From Vibrio gazogenes (GTDB lineage Bacteria; Pseudomonadota; Gammaproteobacteria; Enterobacterales; Vibrionaceae): a DNA stretch of 64,000 nt. The notes below the pieces were generated by a model. The model searched no databases. It saw nothing but the letters and a program-made list of their open reading frames with translations, and was not told where the DNA came from. The stretch lies in NCBI RefSeq assembly GCF_023920225.1, contig NZ_CP092587.1, forward strand, positions 806,001-870,000. The letters run 5' to 3'. The translations under genes and the position numbers were made by a program. Of this stretch, positions 1 to 9,376 are shown piece by piece. Within the stretch, counting starts at the first letter, position 1. Every line of letters starts with the position of its first letter.

Positions 1-8
1 CTACGCTA

Positions 9-1766
9 TCAGTGCCCCACAAAGTTTTTATTGATGATATCCAGCAGCTCATCCCCGAAAGAGTTCGGATTCAGCATGTTCTGTACGCCAAGGACGAACT
101 TGCCTTCTCCCGGATCCATTTCAGCGGAAAGGTGTCTCGATGACACAATAATATCGGTGGTTGCCAGCTTGGATTTGTAGTCAGACACTGCACAGGAGTC
201 CATCACATGCGGAATGCCTTTTTTCTCCAGATATTTACCGATCTTCATTTTCATCATCATGGAAGAGCCCTGACCATTACCACACACCGCGAGAATACTG
301 ACCGGGCGCTGTCCGTCGTGGGTTTTCAGCGCTTGTTCTACCGCTTCGAGGACTTCAGGTTCTTCGCTGATTTCAACCGTGCCCTGAGCATCTTCTTCTG
401 CACGCAGACGTTTTGATGCGAAGAACATATAAATGACTGCCAGTCCGATCAGCGCAAAGAAGAACAGTTTCGACATCGAGAGCCCTTGCATAATCGGTGG
501 GAAAACCAAGGCCCAGTCAGCCATTCCCATCCAGCCATTGAATGCCACACCGTGTTGGCTGAATAAGTGAATTGCCCATGCAGAACCAACCACCTCAATG
601 ATGCCCATCACAAAGCAGATCTTCATCACGGCACGCCAGCCACCGAAATGGTTCGCAAACACACCAATCGTGGCGTTGGAGAAGAACATTGGAATAAAGC
701 CGGGAATAATCATGATTGGAGCATTGAAAGCGAGCATCGCTAACACCGCAGTAAACTGCCCGATGGCCCCCCACATAAACCCAAACACCATGGCATTGGG
801 AGAAAAGGCATAGATAGCCGCACAGTCGATGGCAAGTACCGCATTCGGAATCACACGTTCAGAAATCCCTTTGAAAGCCTCGGATAGTTCGGCAACGAAC
901 ATCCGCACCCCGGCGACAATCACCTGAATGGCAACCGCGAATTTCAAACCGGTTTCAAGAATGTAAATCGTCCAGTGGGTTTTCCCGGCCATCGCCTGAA
1001 GGTTATCAAGACCGAAAGAGAGCAGGATAATGCCGAAGAACACCGTCATGACAATCGCGGTCGCGGCAATACTGTCGTGGAAAATGTGGAGCCAGCCGGG
1101 GAGCTTCAGATGATCAACACTGTCATTTTTATCCCCGAGTTTGTGGGCAACTTTGGTGGCAATCCAAGAGGCGACTTGCTGTTGGTGACCAATGGAGAAT
1201 CCGGCCCCCCCGGTTACCGCTTCGGTTGGTTTAAACATGATGTTTGACGAAATGCCCCAGTACAGCGCCATCAACACCGCTGAACAGATGATGGTTTCCC
1301 ACATACCGGCACCCGTGATCAGGTAGAATACTGCGATCAGACCGGCTTGCTGGAACATAATGTGCCCGGTCAGCATGATGGTCCGAATCCCGGTATAACG
1401 GCGAAATAGCACCAACACAATATTAATTGCCAGTGCCAGCAATACCGCATAGCCGACCCATGAATACCGATCGCCCATGGTCTCCATTGTGGCCATCATC
1501 GCTGTATATGGATCAATCACCGAACCTGTCAGTCCGTGGTATTCCGAGAGTTTCGCGATCACGGGCTTAAAGCCTGCGACCAGTGTACCTGCACCGACCT
1601 GAACCAGCATAAAACCAACGATGGTTTTAATTGATCCTTTCAAAATGGTCGTTGCATCTCTTTTTAGCAGCCAGTAACCGATGAGAGTGACCAAACCGAG
1701 GAGTAACGGGGCTTTGGTCATCACTTGGCTGTAAAATATATAGAAGATGTTATACAAGAACTCCAT
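9..1766 (-). CDS. ulaA: PTS ascorbate-type permease, fused EIIC-EIIB
   Basis: Inner-membrane sugar permease and phosphotransferase of the L-ascorbate (Ula/Sga) PTS family. The first ~450 residues are hydrophobic with many membrane segments and match the UlaA-type IIC domain. After a charged linker the last ~100 residues form a UlaB-type IIB domain with the phospho-Cys in [10 protein letters not shown] (about residue 495). In E. coli UlaA and UlaB are separate proteins; here they are fused. A good ribosome site (AGGGG) precedes the ATG. The gene is divergent from the DeoR regulator and near ulaG, which supports ascorbate as substrate. The IIA partner (UlaC) is not seen here and may lie beyond the left edge. 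Family and fusion are seen; substrate is inferred from neighbours. Confidence 0.92.
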   Translation of the reverse strand: MEFLYNIFYIFYSQVMTKAPLLLGLVTLIGYWLLKRDATTILKGSIKTIVGFMLVQVGAGTLVAGFKPVIAKLSEYHGLTGSVIDPYTAMMATMETMGDRYSWVGYAVLLALAINIVLVLFRRYTGIRTIMLTGHIMFQQAGLIAVFYLITGAGMWETIICSAVLMALYWGISSNIMFKPTEAVTGGAGFSIGHQQQVASWIATKVAHKLGDKNDSVDHLKLPGWLHIFHDSIAATAIVMTVFFGIILLSFGLDNLQAMAGKTHWTIYILETGLKFAVAIQVIVAGVRMFVAELSEAFKGISERVIPNAVLAIDCAAIYAFSPNAMVFGFMWGAIGQFTAVLAMLAFNAPIMIIPGFIPMFFSNATIGVFANHFGGWRAVMKICFVMGIIEVVGSAWAIHLFSQHGVAFNGWMGMADWALVFPPIMQGLSMSKLFFFALIGLAVIYMFFASKRLRAEEDAQGTVEISEEPEVLEAVEQALKTHDGQRPVSILAVCGNGQGSSMMMKMKIGKYLEKKGIPHVMDSCAVSDYKSKLATTDIIVSSRHLSAEMDPGEGKFVLGVQNMLNPNSFGDELLDIINKNFVGH

Positions 1767-2073
1767 ATCTTTACCCCTAGATATATTTGTATTTGTTGTT
1801 GGATGTAGGTCAGAGTGATTCCGTCATGTGATATGCAGGAATCGATTTGTTTTGCTCACGGAATAGACTTTAAAAAATCATTTATAATCATTCAATGATT
1901 GTTTTTGATTGAATTGATTTATATCAATTTAATGTGGGATCAAGTGTCACAAATGCTACGCTGATCACTTGATATGATTAATATTCATTTAAAAACAATA
2001 TCTTAAGTTTTATAGTCGTTTGGCATTTAATTTTTCATCCGAATTATTTGACATCAAAGGGGATGATTAATAG

Positions 2074-2108
2074 AATCAAAACAAATCAAATGTAATCACA
2101 AGTAATCA
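2074..2108. promoter_or_regulatory. Four AATCA direct repeats at exact 10-bp spacing in the ulaA/ulaR divergent region
   Basis: AATCA begins at 2074, 2084, 2094 and 2104, so four copies lie on one face of the helix just upstream of the regulator start; the last two sit in identical 9-mers GTAATCACA. DeoR-family repressors such as UlaR bind repeated sites in divergent promoters, so this is a plausible operator. The rest of the 367-bp gap (1767-2133) is AT-rich and holds no gene. Binding is inference. Confidence 0.45.
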
Positions 2109-2133
2109 CATCGTGATGAATAGGATGATGCTT

Positions 2134-2889
2134 ATGAATGAAGTCCAGAGACATCATGGCATTTTGTCTTTGTTAGAAGAGAAACAATCGATCAATGTGT
2201 CTCATATTATCGATGCCTTTCACGTTTCTCCGGCAACTGCCCGACGCGATATCTCAAAACTTGATGAACTCGGAAAACTGAAGAAAGTTCGCAACGGGGC
2301 AGAACGAATTGTTGGCAAAAAGAGAAGATGGACACCGCTGAATATCGATAGTACCGAGCACTATCGGGAGAAGTCTCTCATTGCAATGCGCGCGGCTGAA
2401 CTCTGCCAACCGGGAGATAGTGTCGTGATTAACTGTGGTTCGACGGCATTTATGCTGGGGCAACAGTTATGCGGGCAGGATGTTCAAATCGTAACCAATT
2501 ATTTTCCGCTGGCGAGCTATCTAATCAACGAGGATCACGAAGATGTCATCATTATCGGTGGTCAATACAATAAAGCGCAGAATATTTTTCTCAATCCGGC
2601 ACCGGATGCATTGGGCGGTTATGCCGGGCATTGGATGTTTACCAGTGGTAAAGGTCTGACGGAAAGCGGATTGTATAAAGCGGATATGTTAACCGCCGTT
2701 GCAGAGCAGCAGATGTTGGAACAGATCGACAAGCTGGTTGTAGTGGTTGACAGCTCCAAAGTCGGTCAGCGAACGGGCATGCTATTTTGTCCGACCAGCA
2801 AAATCGATATGGTGATTACCGGTAAAGATGCACCGTCAAAGGTTGTGAGTGCATTAGAGGCGCAGGGGATACAGGTCATGCTGGTCTAG
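2134..2889 (+). CDS. ulaR: DeoR-family transcriptional regulator, UlaR-like
   Basis: Probable repressor of the ascorbate genes on both sides. The N-terminus carries a DeoR-type helix-turn-helix (VSPATARRDISKLDELGKL) and the rest is a DeoR C-terminal sensor domain with the usual NCGST and VDSSKVG stretches. The frame is open from a GTG at 2113, but the ATG at 2134 has an AGGA box eight bases upstream and gives the usual family N-terminus, so I chose it (251 residues). It is divergent from the fused permease and followed by ulaG, the same relation as in known ula loci. The effector in E. coli is L-ascorbate 6-phosphate; here that is inferred. Confidence 0.88.
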   Translation: MNEVQRHHGILSLLEEKQSINVSHIIDAFHVSPATARRDISKLDELGKLKKVRNGAERIVGKKRRWTPLNIDSTEHYREKSLIAMRAAELCQPGDSVVINCGSTAFMLGQQLCGQDVQIVTNYFPLASYLINEDHEDVIIIGGQYNKAQNIFLNPAPDALGGYAGHWMFTSGKGLTESGLYKADMLTAVAEQQMLEQIDKLVVVVDSSKVGQRTGMLFCPTSKIDMVITGKDAPSKVVSALEAQGIQVMLV

Positions 2890-2921
2890 TCGCTAACGCG
2901 CTGAATCGATCACCGCTCTGA

Positions 2922-4082
<1,161 letters not shown>

Positions 4083-4101
4083 GTCATCCGATTCAATCTT
4101 G

Positions 4102-4124
4102 CCGCCCTGTGATGGGCGGTTTTT
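4102..4124 (+). terminator. Intrinsic terminator of ulaG
   Basis: CCGCCC-TGTGAT-GGGCGG followed by TTTTT, 20 bases after the ulaG stop codon. Confidence 0.9.
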
Positions 4125-4656
4125 ACAATGCGATAAAAAATATTATTACAGGGGGAGTTGAGGGGGGCTTCATGATACTAAGTTCCCCATGCTACTTGGT
4201 TTTATTACTGTTTGGCCGATAGGTGCACCACAAAAAACACCTCCTTTATTTATTATTTTATTCCATGGTCATAGCCTGATCTTTCATCCTATCTCATTGG
4301 ATTCGCTCATCCTCTTCGGACGTTCAGAGGCAGTCAGTGAGTATCTACTTGTGCCATTTTTATCTGTCGACATTCTCCGTAGATGTGAACATCTTAGACA
4401 CAATAAAGCTATCGAATTAGTCGGTGTTATCCATATTCAGTCGCTGAAAAAAGTAACCGAAAAAATGACGATAGCGACAGCATCGGATATGTCGCTATGC
4501 TAGGCTAATATGATTGATAAGATTGATGATAAAACTTAGTGCTACACTTAACTGACTGATTTTTAATGATTGTCGTATTTTTGTCAGGTTGGTGACGTAC
4601 TTGCTTTCGCGATGATATGCCAGTATTACGGTGATGATTTACACAGAGAGAACAAA
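4125..4656. other. Gene-poor interval between ulaG and the XRE regulator
   Basis: About 530 bases without a convincing gene. A 104-codon frame (4189-4503, plus) has no ribosome site and no family likeness. An 8-bp inverted repeat TAGCGACA / TGTCGCTA lies at 4472-4497 without a T-run. The 3' part must hold the promoter for the regulator at 4657, but I cannot place it. Confidence 0.5.
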
Positions 4657-5130
4657 ATGAATATTCGAAAACGACGTTTGCAGAAAGGGTGGTCGCAGGA
4701 GCAGTTGGCACAGTTGAGCGGGCTCAATATCCGGACTGTTCAGCGGATTGAGCGCGGTCAGAAACCGAGTCTCGAATCCCTTAATGCACTGGCGGCTGTT
4801 TTTGAAATCGACCTCTCTGAACTACAAGGAGAGCAAGAGATGAATAAAAACAACCAAACCAATCAAATCAGTGAAGAAGAACGTGCCATTAATTATGTCC
4901 GCGATATCAAGGGGTTCTATTCCCATGTCATCACATACACTCTGGTGATATCGCTGCTGTTTATCATCAACTTTGTGACCGACAGCAGCTATATCTGGGC
5001 TTGGTGGCCGATGCTGGGATGGGGAATCGGTTTGATTTCTCACGGGTTGAATGTGTTTGAAGTGTTCAATTTTTTTGGCCCGAAGTGGGAACGGAAACAG
5101 ATTGAAAAACGTCTCGGACGGAAGCTGTAG
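4657..5130 (+). CDS. XRE-family regulator with C-terminal 2TM domain
   Basis: A 157-residue protein: an N-terminal Cro/CI-type helix-turn-helix (WSQEQLAQLSGLNIRTVQRIERG, abbreviated to its core LAQLSGLNIRTVQRIE) and, after residue ~75, a 2TM domain with two hydrophobic helices around WAWWPMLGWGIGLISHG and a basic tail. Such fusions are usually membrane-tethered regulators of unknown signal. The ATG at 4657 has AGAGAG upstream; the frame is open further 5' but without similarity. It is 26 bases ahead of the PTS IIB gene and may be co-transcribed with it. Target genes are unknown. Confidence 0.85.
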   Translation: MNIRKRRLQKGWSQEQLAQLSGLNIRTVQRIERGQKPSLESLNALAAVFEIDLSELQGEQEMNKNNQTNQISEEERAINYVRDIKGFYSHVITYTLVISLLFIINFVTDSSYIWAWWPMLGWGIGLISHGLNVFEVFNFFGPKWERKQIEKRLGRKL

Positions 5131-5156
5131 TCAACGATAATCAGAAAGGACTTTTC

Positions 5157-5462
5157 ATGAAGGTTGTAGCTGTCACCGCATGTCCGACCGGAATTGCCCA
5201 TACCTATATGGCGGCCGAGCAGCTGCTTAAAGCTGCCGGTCACCGTGGTGTGTCAATCAAAGTTGAAACGCAAGGAGCAATGGGAATTGAAAATGAGCTG
5301 ACTGTTGCGGATATTGTCTCAGCGGATATTCGCATCATTGTGTCTGATATCGAAATTGAAGAGAGATCCCGTTTTAAAGGATGTCAGGTCTTTCATTTCT
5401 CGATTGAAGAAGTTTTGATCAATGCTGAACAAGTTTTAGAAACTTGTCTGAGAAAAGTATGA
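5157..5462 (+). CDS. PTS fructose-type EIIB component
   Basis: A stand-alone cytoplasmic IIB domain (101 residues) of the fructose/mannitol PTS family, with the phospho-Cys at residue 9 in ACPTGIAHTYMAAE. AGAAAGGA precedes the ATG. The stop overlaps the start of the next gene as ATGA, so the two are translationally coupled. It resembles FrwB/FryB-like proteins. No IIC gene sits in this small operon; its membrane partner could be the IIABC permease at 9.4 kb or a distant gene. The sugar is unknown. Confidence 0.9.
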   Translation: MKVVAVTACPTGIAHTYMAAEQLLKAAGHRGVSIKVETQGAMGIENELTVADIVSADIRIIVSDIEIEERSRFKGCQVFHFSIEEVLINAEQVLETCLRKV

Positions 5463-6244
5463 TCACCACCCGGATTACTTTTCTGCTCAAAGAAGAAGGG
5501 CTGCCGGGCTGGCAGGTCTGCGCTTTGAAGCAGCTTTGTGGCTATTTCCGTTCCATTTTTGTCTTTTACAATCTGAGCCGGGGAGCCCACACCCGGCTCA
5601 ATCAGCCTCTCAATGTTTTGAGCCTGAGAAATCGTGCCGGACATCTGTGCCAGATTGCGATAGAAGGACTCGATGCCGAACTGGCTTGTATGGTGTTCAC
5701 GGAATATTTCAATGAACAGGCCATTCTGCTCTCTACTTCACATCGTAAAAATGATGCCGCAGAGCAACTGTTTGCGACTCATCCGGCGTTTTCTCTGCCG
5801 TTTGTGTGTCGTTGGGACTATGAAGACCACTCCGGATTCACCGATAAGCATTCGGCATTGCATTATCTTGCCGAACGGATTGCTCCCGGAAAGCCTGAAC
5901 AATTACTGGCACAACTCAATCAGCGGGAGAATATCTCAACCACGGCACTCCCGAATCGAGTCGCTTTGCCTCATGTGATGAGTGATGTGGTGGACACGCC
6001 GGTGCTGATGGTGATGCCATTGGCACAGCCACTGGACTGGCAGTCCGCGAGTTCACCCGTTTCATTCGTGCTTGCTCTGGTTCTGCCGCAGCCGTTGAAC
6101 CGGGATATTGTGATCGCGATGACGCGATTGACCCGCTGGTTGATCGACGATCTCAATGCACAGCTTCTGCTGGATGCCAAACGAGAAGAAACACTCAAAG
6201 GGATTCTGCTCCATGTCATGGCTCACGATCATACAGAATACTGA
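5459..6244 (+). CDS. Degenerate HPr-like domain fused to PTS fructose-type EIIA
   Basis: A 261-residue phosphocarrier-type protein. Residues ~1-90 follow the HPr pattern (later GxDAELA segment), but the canonical GLHARP site reads GLPGWQ at residues 14-19, so the phosphorylatable His is missing. Residues ~150-261 form a fructose/mannitol-type IIA domain with the active His in VALPHVMS (His172). The start at 5459 overlaps the IIB stop as ATGA. The protein should feed phosphate to the coupled IIB; the N-terminal domain may be only structural or regulatory. The convergent AraC gene ends six bases away. Confidence 0.78.
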   Translation: MITTRITFLLKEEGLPGWQVCALKQLCGYFRSIFVFYNLSRGAHTRLNQPLNVLSLRNRAGHLCQIAIEGLDAELACMVFTEYFNEQAILLSTSHRKNDAAEQLFATHPAFSLPFVCRWDYEDHSGFTDKHSALHYLAERIAPGKPEQLLAQLNQRENISTTALPNRVALPHVMSDVVDTPVLMVMPLAQPLDWQSASSPVSFVLALVLPQPLNRDIVIAMTRLTRWLIDDLNAQLLLDAKREETLKGILLHVMAHDHTEY

Positions 6245-6250
6245 AATTTT

Positions 6251-7099
6251 TTAATCAAAGCGTGTCCGGTACTCGGAAGGGGTCATACCGGTTTTCGTTT
6301 TAAACACTCGGCAAAAGTAATTCACATCCTGAAACCCGCACCGTTCGGCAACTTCGCTGAGGCGGAACTGATATTTTTTCAACATGAACTTCGCCCGATC
6401 AATTCTGACCCAGGCAATGTAGTCAGCCAGCGTCATGTGTCCCTGCTGATGAAACAAGCGGGAGAGGTGATTGGCAGACAGGCTGAACCGTGACGCGATG
6501 GAATCTCTGGTGATGGCCCGGTGAAAGTTTTCCTGAATATAGATACAAATCCCCTGATAGAGATCTTCACTACGGCTTCTGGCTGAAAGTTGTGGCTGAC
6601 GGAGAATGCTTTGCGTGTAGGTCAGCAGTGCACAAAGCAGATGCTCATCCATCGGCGATTTTTGCGGCTCTCTGGCCAGAGCATTGAGGCTTTCCAGAAT
6701 ATTATCAATCGCATAGCCGGTTCGCATTTGCACGCTGTGTTTCTGGACATCATAAAAACCATCGGTCCCTTTGCGTTTAGCAACAAAGCTGAACCCAATC
6801 TGACGGCGGCCATACAGCAGGCTGATGACTGAACACTCATCTTCCCAGTCCGGTTTATTCCAGCAGTTGGGGGGGATATAAAGCGCATTCCCTGCCTGAA
6901 TATGAACGACACTGATCCCGTGCAGTTCATCTTCAATCTGATTGCAGTAATTGCCTTTGAGGGCGATCTCCAGACGAGGAAAGTTCACCTGATAGCTGAA
7001 TGGCGGTGGGGTGTGCTGATCGCCGGCAAACCAGATACGCTGACAGTTGTCCCGCTCATCAATAATGGCTTCAATCAGATGATGAAATACTTGGCTCAT
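6251..7099 (-). CDS. AraC-family regulator with cupin-like sensor domain (YpdC-like)
   Basis: 282 residues. The N-terminal half is a cupin-like effector domain (YIPPNCWNKPDW), and the C-terminal ~100 residues hold the two AraC helix-turn-helix motifs (RDSIASRFSLSANHLSRLF and LSEVAERCGFQDVNYFCRVF). It resembles regulators found beside E. coli frw/ypd PTS genes. It converges on the IIA-like gene with a six-base gap, so it probably controls the neighbouring PTS genes from its own promoter in the 7.1-7.5 kb region. Role by context only. Confidence 0.85.
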   Translation of the reverse strand: MSQVFHHLIEAIIDERDNCQRIWFAGDQHTPPPFSYQVNFPRLEIALKGNYCNQIEDELHGISVVHIQAGNALYIPPNCWNKPDWEDECSVISLLYGRRQIGFSFVAKRKGTDGFYDVQKHSVQMRTGYAIDNILESLNALAREPQKSPMDEHLLCALLTYTQSILRQPQLSARSRSEDLYQGICIYIQENFHRAITRDSIASRFSLSANHLSRLFHQQGHMTLADYIAWVRIDRAKFMLKKYQFRLSEVAERCGFQDVNYFCRVFKTKTGMTPSEYRTRFD

Positions 7100-7230
7100 G
7101 ATTTCCTACCGTTATTCATTGATGCAAAGTCGATGACAAGTCGTGCAGTGATCACCATCCATTATTCTGTTCCTGGGCCGTTGTGTGCTTTATTAATATA
7201 AATATTATTAATACACGGAATTTAAATGTC

Positions 7231-7263
7231 TCATACCGATACAGATCACATTTGAATCATGAT
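7231..7263 (+). promoter_or_regulatory. CRP-like half-site motif shared with 9.1 kb (copy 1)
   Basis: AGATCACATTTGAATCAT at 7243-7260 contains AGATCACATTT, a perfect right half of the CRP consensus; the left half is poor. A near-identical stretch occurs at 9112-9129. The rest of the 7100-7522 gap is AT-rich with no gene seen. Confidence 0.4.
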
Positions 7264-7522
7264 GGGCTGCTTTACTTCTCTTTAATATTCAGACGGACAT
7301 AACTTTCTCATTATAATCTTGCTGGTGATAGAAAATATAGTATTGACATTCTTAGTTTCATTACAGTGGAACCACATTTTTTGTCTGAAAGATTAAGAGA
7401 TAAGTGTTGTTACTTATTGATTTTAGTGTTTTTTATTGTAGTTATTATTGGTTTTATTTATAATGATTTTTCTGTTTCAGAAGCCTCTTCCACGTAAGTG
7501 AAATTATATAATAGGATTAGAA

Positions 7523-8863
7523 ATGAAAATACCTGTGACCATATTATGCTTTCTCTCTATGTTTAGTTTTTCAGTTGGTGCAGAAGAGCTTGGGAAAAAT
7601 GACTTATCTTTAATGAGTCGGATTATTTGGGATTGTTCAACTCTTCCTACCCTGAAATTCCCTCGCCCTTATACGTCAAATGATAGAGAGATCAAATTAT
7701 TTAAGGATAAGGAAAAAACGCTCTCGGATACGTTGAAAGAGTTAGAATCCAGCAACCCTGAAGCGTTGAAATCGACAAAAGTTTGGCAGAAGAAGCCATT
7801 TGTTGAGGAGCTATCCGAGTGTCAAAATCGAATTTTTTCAATAGAGAATGAAATATCAAAAGTACCACCCAAAGATGCATTTAAACTAATGGACAGTATT
7901 GCCAGACGTTGTACTAGTATGCCTAAGTTGGATTTTCCACGCCCTGACCCTTATGCTGATACAGCACTTGATTTATATAAACAGCGTAAACGTTGGTTTA
8001 TGAAAGACTTGAAAGAGCTGAAAGAAATGAATCCTGATATGCTGAATTCTGAATATATTATCGGAGGTCAGCCATTCAATGAAACTTTGTCCCATTGTCA
8101 GAGTCTGATTGATGTCACAGAAAGTGAATTAGCAAAAATACCGAGTAGAGATGTTCAGCAAGCTGTAGATAAGGTTCTCTCAAATTGTGAGCTAGGAAAA
8201 AAATGGATTGATAATCCGACAAGATACAATACCAACTATAGCTATATATCCGATTTATTCTATTCGTATAAAGAGCAACTGGAAAAAATCAGGCAACAAA
8301 AAGTAGACATTCTATGGAAAACGGATGAACTGAATCAATGTGATGAAGTATTCTCATCAAAGTATGCCGATTTAAAAGCCGCAGAAGAGAAAAAACAGCA
8401 TGATAGAATGGTTGCGGAACGTGCTGTACAAGCTGAAAGAGATGCAAAACAAGCTAAAATAGACGCAAAACGGGCAGAAGCTCAGGCAGAAGCTAACCGA
8501 AAAGAGCAGGCTATTCATGATGAAAAAGTAAGGAAAGCAAGAGCTCTAGGTTACAAAGATGTGTTGAAAGGTATGACTCCTTTGATGATCCGACTACGTA
8601 ACGGCAATTTGTCAATTGACGATGCAGAATCATATCTTGTTGACTTGAAATATGATGATGTTTTCTATCTTGACAACATTGTTGATGATTATGTCATTTA
8701 TTCGAATAACCGCACTACGGTGGCCTTGCCGAAATACGATGGACGCTTTTACGATATGGGTTCCCCACTACCTAGACGTGTTTATTCGATTGAGGGTATG
8801 GAAGAATTTGTTACTGTATTAGGTGATACTAGGCAGGTTCTGGTTTTAGAAGAATCTTTCTAA
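7523..8863 (+). CDS. Secreted protein with three Cys-paired helical repeats and a C-terminal domain
   Basis: I do not recognise a named family. The 446-residue product begins with a signal peptide ending near SVGA-EE. Three tandem repeats of roughly 80-90 residues follow, each starting near a Cys (CSTLPTLKFPRP, then CTSMPKLDFPRP, then a more diverged SNCELGKKW) and closing with a second Cys (LSECQ, LSHCQ, LNQCD). This suggests three helical hairpins, each held by a disulfide in the periplasm. A charged Ala/Lys/Glu-rich coiled coil follows (~290-345) and then a ~100-residue globular end. AGGA precedes the ATG. The gene stands alone and is more AT-rich than the PTS genes around it. Confidence 0.7.
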   Translation: MKIPVTILCFLSMFSFSVGAEELGKNDLSLMSRIIWDCSTLPTLKFPRPYTSNDREIKLFKDKEKTLSDTLKELESSNPEALKSTKVWQKKPFVEELSECQNRIFSIENEISKVPPKDAFKLMDSIARRCTSMPKLDFPRPDPYADTALDLYKQRKRWFMKDLKELKEMNPDMLNSEYIIGGQPFNETLSHCQSLIDVTESELAKIPSRDVQQAVDKVLSNCELGKKWIDNPTRYNTNYSYISDLFYSYKEQLEKIRQQKVDILWKTDELNQCDEVFSSKYADLKAAEEKKQHDRMVAERAVQAERDAKQAKIDAKRAEAQAEANRKEQAIHDEKVRKARALGYKDVLKGMTPLMIRLRNGNLSIDDAESYLVDLKYDDVFYLDNIVDDYVIYSNNRTTVALPKYDGRFYDMGSPLPRRVYSIEGMEEFVTVLGDTRQVLVLEESF

Positions 8864-8939
8864 CGAAATGTTTCTAATCAACGGAATTGGAACAAAATTC
8901 AATATCTGTTTTGCATTAGAATCGGACACTTTCTAACTT

Positions 8940-8992
8940 CTGCATCTTTCAATGACGTGGGGATTCCCCACTCACTTGAAGATGCAGATTTT
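8940..8992 (+). terminator. Long hairpin with T-run after the secreted repeat protein
   Basis: Outer arms CTGCATCTTTCAA / TTGAAGATGCAG (one bulge) enclose an inner stem GTGGGG-ATT-CCCCAC, and TTTT follows. It probably ends the 7.5-kb gene. The outer arms share the AAGATGCAG core with the ends of the palindromic element at 39.2 kb, so it may be a short relative of that family. The rest of 8864-9376 has no gene. Confidence 0.6.
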
Positions 8993-9100
8993 AGTTATTC
9001 AAATCAAAAATTCAATGTGCTACACCATATAAAGGTTGATTAAGCCATTGCTTGTATATAAATGTGATTTTATATAAATGGAACGGTCTATTTCATGTCA

Positions 9101-9131
9101 TCGTTGGGCTTAGATCACATTTAAATCATCA
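9101..9131 (+). promoter_or_regulatory. CRP-like half-site motif shared with 7.2 kb (copy 2)
   Basis: AGATCACATTTAAATCATCA begins at 9112, upstream of the IIABC gene, and matches the 7243 motif except at two positions. CRP control of PTS genes is common in vibrios; the left half-site is weak, so this is tentative. Confidence 0.4.
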
Positions 9132-9222
9132 TGATACAATCCTCCAGTAAATGCATTTTTGTTTCACTATCAACTGACAGAGACAGTCACCACAATATTC
9201 TGGTCACCACAATCTTCCTTAT

Positions 9223-9328
9223 TTACGGGAACAAGCGTTACGGGGACACACCATATCTCGTTAACGCGACAGGAACCGTTACAGGGACAGACACCGTAAA
9301 TGCCGCGTTTCTTATGGGGACAGACACC
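9223..9328 (+). repeat. Cluster of four GTTACGGGGACAGACAC-like short repeats
   Basis: Imperfect copies at 9223-9235, 9237-9252, 9278-9295 and 9312-9328 share TTACGGGGACA with varied ends. A fifth copy is at 40875-40891. Such G-rich short repeats often belong to REP-like families mobilised by Y1 transposases; no such transposase is in the window. They lie just before the IIABC start and lengthen its leader. Confidence 0.6.
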
Positions 9329-9376
9329 TTCTCTCCACAAATGAAGCGATGCAGACAGAATGAACGGGGAACGAAA

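Noticed and set aside
1924..1953. CRP site in the ulaA-ulaR intergenic region (TGTGG...TCACA)
   Set aside because: The spacing between the half-sites is nine rather than six bases, so it does not fit the CRP consensus.
4189..4503. 104-codon open frame after the ulaG terminator
   Set aside because: No ribosome site, no family likeness, and an odd composition; treated as non-coding.
9131..9376. N-terminal extension of the IIABC permease to 712 residues
   Set aside because: The extension runs through the short-repeat cluster and has no similarity to the family; the ATG at 9377 has a good ribosome site.
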